Counted from the first letter of the stretch, positions 21,004 through 32,355 are shown. The stretch: 64,000 nt of DNA from Tieghemostelium lacteum (GCA_001606155.1 LODT01000035.1:186001-250000); one strand, 5' to 3'. Numbers and translations: made by a program. Notes: generated by a model not told the origin, from the sequence alone.

Positions 21004-22569
21004 TTACTTTTTGGAATCAGGTGTGTTGTTACTAGTAGGAGCATTGGTGGTAATAGAAGAAGTTACACCTTTTTGATTGGCTATTAGTTTCTTCTCACGA
21101 TTGATTTCTTGTATAATATTTAAAATGTGTGTTCTAATTTTCTCAATTTCAGATAATCTCTTGTCTAGATCAGCATCTTTGATTGTAGAGACATTAGTTT
21201 CTTTAACCATTGGATTATAAGTAAAATGTTTAAAACTATCAAAAACTGAAATTGTTGGTGTCTTGTTAGGATTCGTAGATGGTGGTGCTTTTGCACCAAC
21301 TTGTGGTTTGGTAGTTGTTCCTGTAGGTTGTGGTGGTGGTTGTTGTTGTTTTACATCTGATGGTTTCTTAGTTGCTGTAGTTGTAGTTGTAGTTGTTGAT
21401 TTAGTTGTCGTATTAGAAGTTCCATTTACTTTAGTCGATGGTGTAGATGATGATAATGATGATGGTGTATTTGATGTTGATTTACTATTTGCAGGTACTA
21501 ATGTACTTGTTATGATTTTCGGAGAGGTAACAGGTGACTTCTTGGAAATAGTTTCGATTTTTGTTGTTTTTGTTGTTTTTGATGTATTTTCTTTAATCTT
21601 TTTAGTTGGAGGTTCTTCTTCTTTAGGTTTGGTGGTAGATATCTCCAAAGCTCTCTTTTTAAGGTCTTTAATAAATAGAGGTTTTGAGAAGAGAAGTAGT
21701 GATTTACATTTAATCAATTCATTGTCTACGAATTGATTGTATTGAATCTCATGTTTAGGTTTATCAGAATTGGTATTATCCGTTGTGTTGCCAATACTAT
21801 TAGATTGATGATTACCATTCACCATACTGCTATTTATAGGTTGTTCCTCTTTTCTTTTGGATTGTCCTAAATTGTATTTTGATAGAATGTTACCAACTTT
21901 ATCTAACTTTACATCTCGAGGATCTATATGTGACATGATTCGATTTTCAACTGATCTTCCTGACTTATTTATAAAGACCTTTTCATATTCCTCTAAAGAG
22001 TCTCTGTACATAGCTCTGATTTTTGATCCTTGTTTTATATTATATTTCTCTGCTAACGAAGCCCACTCTGCTGTAGTAAGCTTTGAAAATCCACCTTTTC
22101 CAATGACATCATTGTACAATGCAAGATAAGACTTAAATGTCTTATTTGGAAAGGTTATATACTTTCCAGATGTCTTCCCAACCACTGTCTTTACAGTGTC
22201 TCTAAACTCCTTTTCGAGCATCTCTTGTTCTTGGTCATTGATAATCTCTTGTTTCCTCACACTCTCACTCTTTTCCTCTTTTTTAATATTCTCTTTTTCA
22301 ATATTTCTCATTACTATATCTTTTTCTACTTGTTTTTTTAAGTTATTTGAATTTACATTTTCCATTACTATAGATTCCATTGGCTTTTCGTTTGAATTCG
22401 GTATGGTTTTACTACTGTCATCTCCATTTACACCTGTTGTTGTCGTTGTATGATCTGTATTTGTTGAATTTCTAGAATCAACCTTGTTCTCTTCTATATT
22501 ACAACTGGTACTGTTACTTTTTATATTTTTTTCACTTATATCAGTTTCTGTAGAGGTAACATCTTTCAT
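21004..22569 (-). CDS. ARID-domain protein
   Basis: Single exon, 521 aa. Residues about 130-205 form an ARID/BRIGHT-type DNA-binding domain: FPNKTFKSYLALYNDVIGKG, GFSKLTTAEWASLAEKYN and SKIRAMYRDSLEEYEKVF carry the helix-turn-helix pattern with the W...LA and Y...LEEYE signatures. The N terminus is a charged Glu/Lys-rich region. The C-terminal half is low complexity (Thr, Pro, Ser, Lys) with a final helix (DLDKRLSEIEKIRTHILNII). ARID proteins are often chromatin-remodelling subunits. Nuclear location and DNA binding are inferred. The plus-strand frames over this gene are shadows. Confidence 0.78.
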   Translation of the reverse strand: MKDVTSTETDISEKNIKSNSTSCNIEENKVDSRNSTNTDHTTTTTGVNGDDSSKTIPNSNEKPMESIVMENVNSNNLKKQVEKDIVMRNIEKENIKKEEKSESVRKQEIINDQEQEMLEKEFRDTVKTVVGKTSGKYITFPNKTFKSYLALYNDVIGKGGFSKLTTAEWASLAEKYNIKQGSKIRAMYRDSLEEYEKVFINKSGRSVENRIMSHIDPRDVKLDKVGNILSKYNLGQSKRKEEQPINSSMVNGNHQSNSIGNTTDNTNSDKPKHEIQYNQFVDNELIKCKSLLLFSKPLFIKDLKKRALEISTTKPKEEEPPTKKIKENTSKTTKTTKIETISKKSPVTSPKIITSTLVPANSKSTSNTPSSLSSSTPSTKVNGTSNTTTKSTTTTTTTATKKPSDVKQQQPPPQPTGTTTKPQVGAKAPPSTNPNKTPTISVFDSFKHFTYNPMVKETNVSTIKDADLDKRLSEIEKIRTHILNIIQEINREKKLIANQKGVTSSITTNAPTSNNTPDSKK

Positions 22570-22737
22570 GATGTTTCGATGTTAATACAATTATTGTATT
22601 ATATAATATATAATATTAATTTGTGTTTTAGAAAGTTGTTGGGTTGAAGTGTCAAATTCAAAAATAAAAAAAAAAGAATGAAATTTTGTCGTTTTTTTAA
22701 ATTTTGGAGGCAATTTAATTAGATTCGTTTGTACAGT

Positions 22738-25674
22738 ATGTTGTTTTCGAATGTAATCAAAAGAACTAGATTACTTCAATTGAAATGCAATTCTTTGTCT
22801 ACCACTTTAAGATATAATAACTATTCAACAAAGTCAAGTAAAATCAAATTTAATGGTGAAAGAGTAGCAGAAGACAACAACAATGACAAAGTCATTCCAT
22901 ATATTGAAAAGATGCAACCATCCATCAGCACTGAAACTTTGATTGAGAAGCAAGAGATTCCCAATATAATTAAATCTCTAAGTAAAACTGAAAAAAAACT
23001 GTTATCTCAAGAAGAAAAGAAGGTTAGACAGAACGAGAATAGAATGCTAAAGGCAATGAAAATTAAAAGAGATAAAGAAAAAATGAAAAGAGAGAATCAA
23101 GAATCAAAGTTGAGGATAAAGATTGAAAGTTATAATCAATTACCACCAGAATTGAAAATTTTGATACCAAATCCTGAAATTGAATTACAAAAGTTGTATC
23201 ATAAGTATGATGGTGATAAGGGTAGTGATAGTGCGACTAGCACCACTGTAACACCAGTACAGGATCCAAATACTCCATTGACTAAAGATCAGATTAATAA
23301 GAAACAATTATCCATTTTATTTGGCAAGGAAGATGAAGTTGAGGTAGATAGTGAGGAGAATGATCAAGTGTATTCCAATTTAGTATCACAGGTTTTAGAA
23401 TATGTAGATGAAGATGGTGCTGTTCAAATTGGTGTTATTAAAGATGATGGTGTTAATGGTGGTTTTGAATATACAGTCTTGCAGTTAGTAAGAGATGAAA
23501 ATGGACAGTACAAATACACTATAGTACAAGTCCACAAATTGGAAGTAATTTCTAAATGGAAACCAGAATACAGTACATCTATCAATGAACTCATTAATCT
23601 AGATACCAGTTACCAAAAGAAAATATTTGAACACCAAAATCAAGCTAGTTTAAATCAACTACACCAACTAAAAAATATTTTTGTATGTAATTTGAAATTT
23701 AGAAAATACCAAATTAGTAGTTTATTAACTTAAATTTAATTGATAATTATATGAATTGAATAGAAACCTAATAAAAAATTACATTTTACCAGTGTGGAAG
23801 CTGCAAAGGTTTTGTATACAACACTGAACCCAACGTTAAAGGAAGTGTATCAAACACACAAGTATTTGAGTACTCATCCTGAACTTGGTAAATCGGAGGA
23901 CAGGGAAATAGGTTACAGTTTCTTTGATGTCGTATCAGAGAATCTAGATAATTTTGTAAAAAAAGTCAAACAAATTCTACAAAAGAAGCATTTAAAGGAC
24001 AGCGTAAATGGATTTGAAGGAAAGAGATCCTTGATGGATTTTCTATCGGAAGATGATATATATTTCATAAACTGTATACACCAATACAGTATGGCACCAT
24101 TTGATATGTTCCCCAACAAGATTCACAGAAAGATACTCAAAAAACTGAATTTAGAGGTGTCACCTAAATCAGCGAGAGGACTACTTATAAATATGGGTTT
24201 TGAGTTCAATAATGAGAATACATTTCTCTATACTAAAGAGCTACTGGAGCGTGTTGATGATATTGTGCATCATCCAGAACGCTATCCAGACCCTCTAGCA
24301 GGAATTCGAAGGGAATTTACATTACCTGTGATTGCTATCGATCCAATGTCTGCTTTGGGTATTGATGATGCATTTTCAGTGGAAGTGGACGACAAATTCT
24401 TTAGAATCTATGTTCACATCACAGATTTGACTAGGTGGATAAAATATCAAGATATATTATATAAATCGGCAATGATCTCAGTGAAGAGTTGGTATTTGCC
24501 TTTGGGTACATTTCACATGTTTCCTATTCCATTTGTACTGCACTGTTCATTAAGTAACAATGGAAAGACTCCCGCACATGCTATCACTTTGAAACTCAAT
24601 TTTGATAAGGATTCACAGGAATTGAAGAACTATGAGATATATCCTACAACATTGCCTCCGGTGACTCAGTTGTCTTTGGAGCAGGCAACAGAGTTCATTG
24701 ACCAGTCTTTACACTCCAATGAAGATATATCACCAGGACACACTATACTAAAGGACCTATACTCATTTACCCAGAAAAGGTCTCAATTCAGACAAGAAAT
24801 TCAGAGAAATTATGATAGATACGGAAGACTTCCAACGAATAGAAGTCATGTTCGTGTTATTGAACTAAAGAAAACTCCAACTGTTTTGTTTAAGAATAAG
24901 TTCTATAATAAGGCACAGGAACTAGTTGATGAGGTCTTGTCATCTGCTGACGATGCATTTTCAGACTATTTCCAGAGAAATAATGCATATGCCTTTTATA
25001 GATATAGAGGAACTATGTTCTTCCAAAAACTCACAAAAACATCTAGTTTTGTAGCTGTTACAAGTCCATTGAGAAACTTTACTCATTTATACTCACAATT
25101 TCAGTTGGTGTCTTTACTTCAAGATAAAAAACTTCTATTTCAGTGGGAGGATATCTCAAAGATTGGGAATAACATTATAAGCAGTCTTAAACTTAAACAA
25201 TACTTCCAAAGTGCAATTACCAATCATTTCCTATTGAAACTCATTGCCAATCATCTTGAGAAACAAAAGGAATCAACATCTAAGAGTGATCCTGATAAGA
25301 AACCAGAATTGGTTGGTAAAGTAATATCGATAACTGAAAGTACAAAAACCTTTTCAATACACTTTCCAACATTTAAATACTCAGCCAATGCTTCTCTCTC
25401 CAGTGGTGTTCCCAAAACACATGTACCTAAAAACAAAAAACAACAACCATTGTCATTGGATAATGCATCTGATGCCACCCCTTTTACTTTTCCATTCAAA
25501 GTAGGTGATTATGTGGTAGTGACTGTTGAATATTTTAATTTAGAAAAACAATTGATTCAGTTGAAATTTAAAGAGTTGATAGACCAAAGTCAAATTGTAA
25601 ATGGGGATAGTACCAATAGTGTTAATAGTGTTGATAGTGGTAGTGTGGATAAAAAAAAAAAAAAGGTTAAATAA
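22738..25674 (+). CDS. Mitochondrial RNB-domain (RNase II/Dss1-like) protein with altered active site
   Basis: Exons 22738-23682 and 23764-25674, with an 81-nt intron (GTATGT donor, AATAG acceptor) in phase 0. The product is 951 aa. The N terminus (MLFSNVIKRTRLLQLKCNSL) is basic and lacks acids, as in a mitochondrial presequence. Exon 1 then encodes a charged coiled region and a small beta domain. Exon 2 holds the RNB domain: FTLPVIAIDPMSALGIDDAF, RIYVHITDLTRW, SWYLPLGTFHMFPIPF and TSPLRNFTHLYSQFQLV. The canonical D-x5-D-x-D-D motif reads D-x5-G-x-D-D here, so one metal ligand (D207 in E. coli RNase II numbering) is Gly at codon 24358-24360. A short S1-like tail ends in poly-Lys. The start is ATG 22738; an in-frame TTG nine bases upstream is ignored. 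It is probably a structural or weakened 3'-5' nuclease homologue in mitochondrial RNA decay. Confidence 0.82.
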
Positions 25675-26045
25675 ATAGGAGATCTTGATCTATTTTTGTC
25701 ATTACAATTCCCATCTAATTAGATTAATAAAAAAGTGTAGTGTGGTGACCCTCATCATAATCTGACAAATCAGTAATGTCAGAATGTGTGTTAATTTTTT
25801 TGTTATTTTTTCATTGATTTCATTTCAAAGTTTTTGGGAAATATTTGGTTGTGGTTTTTCAAATAATATCAATATTTATCTCGCGGTTTATCTTCGGCAA
25901 AATAATATACAATTTCAATTATATAGATATTTTTATTTTTCTTTAAAGAACTAAGAAAAAAATTAATTTAAACCCAGTGTAGTAATTAAGATCACTTTAT
26001 ACAGATATAGTGCAAGTCACCACAAAATAGGGGTGTGCCACATAA
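25675..26045. other. AT-rich intergenic region
   Basis: 3' flank of the RNB gene and promoter of the ArfGAP gene. It contains an imperfect palindromic stretch (CTGACAAATCAGTAATGTCAG) near 25761. No gene seen. Confidence 0.45.
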
Positions 26046-26986
26046 ATGACTTCAGAAAATGAAGCTAATATAGAGACAATAAAACAATTGAGTCAATTGG
26101 AAGAGAATAGATATTGTGCAGATTGTGGTGAACCAAAACCACAGTGGGCTGCTTCCAATATCGGTGTGTTTTTGTGTATTACATGCGCAGGAATTCACAG
26201 GAAATTGGGAACTCACATTTCTAGAATTAAATCAGTAACATTAGACTCTTGGAAAGCTTGTGAAATAGAAGTAATGAAACAAACAAATAATATAAAAGCA
26301 AACAAGTATTGGGAGCATGCTCTTCCAAAGAATTTTATTAAACCACATTATACCGATTCAATGTATGTGTTTACCAAATCAAAAAAAAAAAACTATTATT
26401 CTAACAATACTCAATATTTATTTGAATATAGAGGATATAAAGAACAATGGATAATTTCAAAATATTCTAGTAAATCATTTGTACCAGAAGATAATGAAAA
26501 TAATATAGCTATAGATAAAAGAATAAATGTAAGTAATGTTTGTGTAGGAGATAATCAAAAATTGGTTTGGCATTGCGCAACAACAAAATAATATCTTGGA
26601 TATTTGTGAATAATTATTAACAAATATCATCATAAATGTCTGACGAACAGTTTGAATTACGAGAAGGTTGGATATGTAAACAAGGTGCAATAATTAAAAA
26701 TTGGAAGAAAAGATGGTTGAAATTCATTGGTGATGACAGTTTAGCATACTATAAGAATCCTACAGATATAACTCATTGCGGTATAATTTCACTAAAAGAA
26801 GTGGAAATGGGTCAAATAGATTCAGTAGATCAAGTAGATTCTAAACCAAACTGTTTTATGGTTTCAACACCAAAAAGAAAGTTTCTAATTAGTTGTAACT
26901 CTGGTGAGGATATGCTAATGTGGATTCAAAATATAAGATTATCAGTTAAATTATTAAATCACAATTATAATAACACTAGAGTTTAA
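26046..26986 (+). CDS. ArfGAP plus PH domain protein (two-exon model)
   Basis: Modelled as exons 26046-26528 and 26651-26986. The donor is a consensus GTAAGT and the acceptor ends in GAACAG, phase 0, giving about 272 aa. Residues about 15-130 are an ArfGAP domain with a CX2CX16CX2C zinc finger (CADCGEPKPQW ... VFLCITCAG), then GIHRKLGTHISRIKSV containing the catalytic Arg. The second exon encodes a PH domain (LREGWICKQGAIIKNWKKRW, FMVSTPKRKFLISC, MLMWIQNIRLS). ArfGAP followed by PH resembles ADAP/centaurin-alpha proteins, GTPase activators for Arf that bind phosphoinositides. Alternative: two adjacent genes, since the first frame continues to a stop at 26591 and an ATG at 26636 opens the PH frame. 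I favour one gene because the donor is perfect and the frames fit. Confidence 0.75.
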
Positions 26987-27366
26987 ACTCTTTTTGTAAT
27001 AATGTACATAGTAAAAACCAACAATAACAATTACCAATTACCAATAACCAATAACAATAACAATATATAACATTACTTTTATTTATTTTATAAATCTTAC
27101 AATTACAATATATATTTCATTTAACTACTTTATATATAACATTTTTATAAATAAAATATAGAGATGTACACTGAAAAACAGTGAATTTTCTAATCGATAA
27201 CATCAAGATGACGACAGAGATTGAAAATGAAAGACTGTTTTGAGATTTTCTGGACCAACAGATATTATTTTTTGAACAAAATTCGATAGATTTTTCAAAA
27301 AATTGATTTTTTAATATTTTTTATTTCAAGCTAATTTATTGTGTTATGTAGTGAGAATTCGTAGAT
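26987..27366. other. AT-rich intergenic region with a coding-like remnant
   Basis: Starts with a CAATAA/CCAAT-rich repeat-like tract (27018-27068). At 27208 a short frame opens with MTTEIENERLF, and beyond one stop the same frame continues DFLDQQILFFEQNSIDFSKN to 27306. This may be a decayed small gene or chance. The rest is AT-rich promoter DNA. Confidence 0.35.
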
Positions 27367-28992
27367 ATGTCAATTCAATACAATAACAAGAGTAATAGTA
27401 ACTACTCTAATCTTAGTAACAATAATATTAGTCAGAATATTCAAAATAACGATGATGACGATGATATTCTAGCCATACCAGTGGATTTAGTTCAAGTCAG
27501 TAATAGACAGTACCACAGTAGCAGTAAAGAGATTCAAAAAGCTATTAATATAGTAGTTTTAACTGTATTTCTTGGTAGTACTAGTTTTACAATTCTCATG
27601 CCTACAATGTTTGACTACCTAACAGATATCAACGAATCACTTGGTAAATACAATGGTATCATTGTAGCTTTATACAGTTTAGGTCAGTTTTTATCATCAC
27701 CTATTTTTGGGTGGTGGGGTAACAGAAGAAGTATTGTACAACCTTTGATATTGAGTATAGCAGTATCGGTATTTGGTAATCTTTTATACGCCATTCTCTA
27801 TAAATTTGAGGGAATAGAGGTAGCAGTACTCATGGGTATTGCACGTTTTATAGTTGGTGTCGGTGCTGGTAATGTAAGTGTCTGCAGAGCATTTGCATCT
27901 GAAAGCTCCGATTTAAGTAACAAGACAACAACCATGGCAAAAATGGGTGCTGCTCAAGGTGCTGGGTTTGTACTCGGACCTGCTTTAGGGCTTGTAATGT
28001 CTTTTTTTAATTTTAGAGTTGGTGGTTTCCGTTTTGATGAATATACATCACCAGCTTATCTATCTGTACTGTTTTCTATCATTAATATTATAATCATAGC
28101 ACTGTTCCTCAGAGACAACTCTGTGAAGGTTGGTAGCAATGAAAATGAAAAGAAGGCATTACTTTCCAAACAACAAGAGGACCAAGACGAAGAGGAAGAG
28201 TTTATTAATTCACCAAGTAACAGAATCAACAGAGTATCTGATGATGACGATGCTCATGGAAACCCTTTCCGTTGGTTATATATAAAACTACGTAATTGGG
28301 TGAGATCACATCAACAAGGACAGAAGTTATTACCAATTTTCATTAGTATCTATGTATTCATGGTTGTAATTACTATATTCTCCGTATTTGAGTCAATGTT
28401 ACCTGTAATGACAAAAAGATACTTTGGATGGGGTGCCAAACAGAACTACTATATACTAGGATCTACAGGTGCTCTAAGTATTGTTGTATTTGTAATTATC
28501 TCTCTTCCCCTTATAAAGAAATTTGATGATAGAAAGACTACTCTCTTTGGTCTTTCTAATCTCTTTGTAGCCCTACTGTTCATTTGCAACTATGGTTACC
28601 CATTTAACATTGAAGGACAACTACCTCTATGGCAGTTCCTAGTAGGAAGTTTATTTGTATCTATTGGGTACCCAATAGCCAGTAGTTTGGTCTATGCCAT
28701 CTACTCTAAAGTTTTAAATCCAAAGTCACAAGGAACAAAGATGGGATGGTTGACAGCTGGTGGTTCACTAGCAAGAATGTTAGGTCCAGTTTGGGCACAG
28801 GCAATTTGGAATGCTGATTCTGATGAAGGTACTGCCTTGTTTTTGGTAACTGCTAGTATCTGTCTCAGTGGTATCATAATCTTAGCTTCTTCCTACAGAT
28901 TATTGGATCCACATCCAGATTATAAAGTAGCACCAAAAGTTGAGAAACCAGACATTGAAAAAACTCCAATTGTTGGAGAAGAAACTAATTAA
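27367..28992 (+). CDS. MFSD8/CLN7-like major facilitator superfamily transporter
   Basis: Single exon, 541 aa, with about 12 membrane segments. The N-terminal cytosolic tail is Asn/Ser-rich and followed by INIVVLTVFLGSTSFTILMP. Diagnostic stretches are GIIVALYSLGQFLSSPIFGW (with the loop 2-3 motif GWWGNRRS), ARFIVGVGAGNVSVCRAF and AKMGAAQGAGFVLGPALGL. These match MFSD8 (CLN7), a lysosomal membrane transporter. An acidic cytosolic loop (QQEDQDEEEEF) separates the two six-helix halves. A lysosomal or endosomal location is inferred from the orthologue. The C terminus is short and hydrophilic. Confidence 0.85.
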   Translation: MSIQYNNKSNSNYSNLSNNNISQNIQNNDDDDDILAIPVDLVQVSNRQYHSSSKEIQKAINIVVLTVFLGSTSFTILMPTMFDYLTDINESLGKYNGIIVALYSLGQFLSSPIFGWWGNRRSIVQPLILSIAVSVFGNLLYAILYKFEGIEVAVLMGIARFIVGVGAGNVSVCRAFASESSDLSNKTTTMAKMGAAQGAGFVLGPALGLVMSFFNFRVGGFRFDEYTSPAYLSVLFSIINIIIIALFLRDNSVKVGSNENEKKALLSKQQEDQDEEEEFINSPSNRINRVSDDDDAHGNPFRWLYIKLRNWVRSHQQGQKLLPIFISIYVFMVVITIFSVFESMLPVMTKRYFGWGAKQNYYILGSTGALSIVVFVIISLPLIKKFDDRKTTLFGLSNLFVALLFICNYGYPFNIEGQLPLWQFLVGSLFVSIGYPIASSLVYAIYSKVLNPKSQGTKMGWLTAGGSLARMLGPVWAQAIWNADSDEGTALFLVTASICLSGIIILASSYRLLDPHPDYKVAPKVEKPDIEKTPIVGEETN

Positions 28993-29315
28993 ATTAAATG
29001 TTTTTATTATATTAACCTCTCACTATTTTCAAATAATTTTAATATCAAATCGATTTTAATAATTCATCACCTTCTTAATAAATATATATATATATAATGA
29101 CAAGTTCAACTAAAAAAAGTGAATAAATATTCACCATTTTCAAACCTTCTCCATATTATTATCCTGTAAAATATCATTGGTTCTAATATCTTTAAAATAT
29201 TTCCATTTTAATCAAAGTTTGTGGTTTTATTTTTTTAATAAAAAGACTGTAAATTTATAGATTAAATTGAGTTTTTAAATAATAAATTTTATTCATTTTA
29301 TTTAAGTTAATAATA
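28993..29315. other. AT-rich intergenic region
   Basis: Contains an AT dinucleotide tract (about 29082-29098) and T-rich promoter DNA before the next gene. Nothing coding seen. Confidence 0.45.
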
Positions 29316-30141
29316 ATGAATAGTCATGAAGATATAATTGAAGTTAATGCAAAGCCAATTTTAACTGAACTACAAAAAAAAAAAATAGAAGATGTTGAAG
29401 TTGAATATATTAGAAAAAAAGTTAGAAGTTCAAAGTTTAATTTTAATGATTACTGTATAGCTTCATGTAAGAAACAATATATTTTAAATGAAGGTAAAAT
29501 TTAACTTTAATTAATTGTAAATTTAAAATGATTAATATTAATACAATAAAAATAGTTTCATCAGAGGTATTTCCTAAAAATATACCACCATGGGCTATAA
29601 CCATAACAAATGACATTAAACATATCAATCAAGATATTGATAACTTAATTGAATCTGTTAATACTAGATTTCATAATATGATAACTCAGTTTAATACCAT
29701 TATAAATAATGTTAATCAACAACCAAAAGAAGTTTTATAATTGAAATTACATTAAATAATTTCACTGCCAAGAACCAAAATAGATTGAATAATAGTAATG
29801 GTGTAGACCAAATAATGCCAATTCTAAAAGAGACTGAAGGTTTGGGTCGTTTTAATGGTCTTATAGATGAGAGCTGTTCTGCTGATGATGCAAGTCTTGG
29901 TTCAATACCTTCAAACTTTCCTGAGAGTTTCACAGCTTTGATGGCAATGAATTTACAAGATATATCAAGACTTGCTACCTTTTACAACAATGATTTTGGT
30001 ATTAAAGAAAATGATATTGAACCAAATATACAATTAAAGTTCTTAAAGTTTGTAATTGGTTTAACAGTATTTCCAACTCCAAAATACCAACCAATGTTAC
30101 CTGCAAAGCCTATTCCTCAAATTCAAAAAATAAATAATTAA
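29316..30141 (+). CDS. Unrecognised three-exon protein
   Basis: Modelled exons are 29316-29493, 29556-29710 and 29773-30141. Both introns are 62 nt. The first has a GTAAAA donor and splits a Val codon. The second has a weaker GTTAAT donor in phase 0. The product is about 233 aa with no signal peptide or transmembrane helix. Features are a charged N-terminal helix (ILTELQKKKIEDVEVEYIRK), a helical middle (NDIKHINQDIDNLIESVNTR), and a hydrophobic C-terminal part (SFTALMAMNLQDISRLATFY, IQLKFLKFVIGLTVFPTPK). I do not recognise the family. The conserved-looking FPESFTALMAM and LKFVIGL stretches argue that it is a real gene. Confidence 0.55.
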
Positions 30142-30686
30142 ATTTAAATATATATATATATATTAAGGTACTGATAGTGACTTAAAATATTTGTAGATTA
30201 ACTACACAAGAATATCTTTAGATTATAGATAAACCATTTCTGAAGATTATAAATTACATCCTATTGTGTGGCAGATTTATAACAGTTATATTATTTTTAG
30301 TTAATACCACTGTCAACTTTGAAAAAAAAAATAATAAGAGAACTAAAAATATCAAAAATAAATTTAAAAAAAAATAAAATCTCGATTATCTTTGATTGAT
30401 AACAGCAAAAACACATTTTTTTAAAAATTTATCACAATTCTGATTTCATAACCCAAAACGACATTGTAAAAATAACTTGTAACAGTAATAATTATAACTA
30501 TAGTACACTATTACACTATTTAGAGATAAAAATAACACCCACCACCCCACCAATATATTCACTTTTTATAACTACAAGTTATTTAATTATAATAAATTTC
30601 ATTTCACATACAGCAAGCAAAGAAGAAGATAAAAATTTACACTAAATTTGAACATTAATTATTAGAATTTACAATATTATAAAAGA
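30142..30686. other. AT-rich intergenic region
   Basis: 3' flank of the unknown gene, then the promoter of the LRR gene, with a C-rich patch (CACCCACCACCCCACC, 30536-30551). No gene seen. Confidence 0.45.
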
Positions 30687-32156
30687 ATGAGTCACAAGAG
30701 TAAAATCAAAGAAACATTGAAATCCAAATCGAATAGATTGGATATCAGTGCTTGTAAACTCTCTGAACTACCAAAAGAACTAAAGAGCAACATGGAAAAA
30801 CAAGTATTATCATTTTTAGAATTAGACATGTCATTCAATCAATTCAAGTCCCTGGATTTCAAAGAACTCTCAAGTGACTTTAATTCACTGAACACACTGA
30901 ATCTCAGTGGAAACCCTCTGTTGCTCAGTATCAACTTTCAAGGTAAAGATCTTCGACAACTTCAAGAGCTGAATCTAAGTGGTTGCAAAATCTCTCATAT
31001 TGATGAAAGCACATTCCAAGGACTATCAAGTTTGAGAAAACTTAATCTCTCAAATAGCAATATAGATGTTGTACATGACCGTGCTTTTTATAGTCTTCGT
31101 GTGACACTAGAGGAGCTGATGTTGTCTGGTAACAGTAAGCTAGGATCATACGGTACACTACCATCGAGTATTCTCGAGTGCAAGATACTTGAGATTCTCG
31201 ACTTGAGTTCATGTGGTCTTAAATCACTTCCAAATGGATTCGGACAAGAACTATGTAAACTCCTCGAACTCAACCTCGGAAACAATCGTCTGACTACCTT
31301 ACCTAATAGTATTGGTAAAATGAAAAGATTGTGTTTTTTAAATGTACAAGATAACGATATTCAGTCACTTCCTTTGTCTATTGGGCATTGTGTGGGGCTA
31401 GGATGCACAGGAGGAAGCGGAAATGGTGGAATCAATTTATACGGTAACCCACTAACCCAAGATTTAGATTTGAAGTCTAAAATCTCACAAGGTCCTTTTA
31501 TAATTATGGACTATTTAGAGAAGAAAATGTCGTTACATAGAGGTCCTATTTCAGTTTCTGATGAGGCTAATAGTTCATATACAACACCTCCTTTACCATC
31601 ACATCATTCATCTCCAGTGTTGTCTAGTAGTCCTGGACCTGGGTTTAGTATTCCAGGACCTTATTCTAGATCACCTTCAACTACACCTTCTCTACCTGAC
31701 CGTCCACCTTCATACAACTCCCTACCTGTTTATGTTCCAGGTCCAAAATCAGTGAGAGACAAGACATCGGATCTCCTCAGTCAGGACATGAAAAAGAAAA
31801 TTCAACTTCAATATGACCAAATCAGTAAGAGCAAGACACCAGATGAGATGATATCTATTGGAAATAAACTAACACCCGTACAAGAAGACATGGATAAACT
31901 GTTGACTACTCTAAAGATTGTTAAAGAGTTTACATTTGTCTCTCCAAAACCTCAACCAACAGAAGACAAGCCAACTCAAATTAAAAAGATTTTGAATTTG
32001 AAAATTGAAAAAATGGTTCTATCTATTAGACATTTATTAGAATACATTACTGTTACTTTACAGCCTCAAAGTTTTAGAACAACTCAAGATTATGATAATA
32101 TTATGTCACTAATCTATGATGCAGTTCAAAAAGTTAATATGAAATGGATCCTGTAG
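30687..32156 (+). CDS. Leucine-rich-repeat protein with Pro-rich linker and helical C terminus
   Basis: Single exon, 489 aa. Residues about 10-250 hold roughly 8-9 LRRs of the LxxLxLSxNxL type: LNTLNLSGNPLL, LQELNLSGCKIS, LRKLNLSNSNID, LEILDLSSCGLKSLP, LLELNLGNNRLTTLP, LCFLNVQDNDIQSLP. A Ser/Pro-rich linker (about 285-355) contains PPxY-like and SH3-type motifs (LPDRPPSYNSLPVYVPGP). The C-terminal 130 residues are a helical bundle (MKKKIQLQYDQISKSKTP, IEKMVLSIRHLLEYI) that I do not recognise. No kinase or GTPase domain is present. Probably a cytosolic scaffold; inference only. Confidence 0.8.
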   Translation: MSHKSKIKETLKSKSNRLDISACKLSELPKELKSNMEKQVLSFLELDMSFNQFKSLDFKELSSDFNSLNTLNLSGNPLLLSINFQGKDLRQLQELNLSGCKISHIDESTFQGLSSLRKLNLSNSNIDVVHDRAFYSLRVTLEELMLSGNSKLGSYGTLPSSILECKILEILDLSSCGLKSLPNGFGQELCKLLELNLGNNRLTTLPNSIGKMKRLCFLNVQDNDIQSLPLSIGHCVGLGCTGGSGNGGINLYGNPLTQDLDLKSKISQGPFIIMDYLEKKMSLHRGPISVSDEANSSYTTPPLPSHHSSPVLSSSPGPGFSIPGPYSRSPSTTPSLPDRPPSYNSLPVYVPGPKSVRDKTSDLLSQDMKKKIQLQYDQISKSKTPDEMISIGNKLTPVQEDMDKLLTTLKIVKEFTFVSPKPQPTEDKPTQIKKILNLKIEKMVLSIRHLLEYITVTLQPQSFRTTQDYDNIMSLIYDAVQKVNMKWIL

Positions 32157-32355
32157 TACATTATCTGTAAACAAGATAATATAAATAAATGTATTATTAT
32201 TATTTTGAAATATCACGTAACCATGCCCCAACAGGCAATGTAAAAATATTTTGTTTTTGTTTTTAAAAATTCATATTTAGTTTTATTATAATTAAAACAG
32301 CATAGAACTTCATTGAATAATCTTTTATTTTTAAAATAAAATCGTTGAAGAGTGG

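Noticed and set aside
21263-21736. Plus-strand 157-codon hydrophobic frame
   Set aside because: Antisense shadow of the Thr/Lys/Pro-rich part of the ARID gene; no independent start context or domain.
27208-27306. Short frame MTTEIENERLF with continuation beyond a stop as a real gene
   Set aside because: Too short, interrupted and without splice support; recorded only in the intergenic note.
29082-29098. TATATA tract as a possible origin or promoter element
   Set aside because: Simple AT repeat of a kind scattered throughout this genome; nothing ties it to a function.
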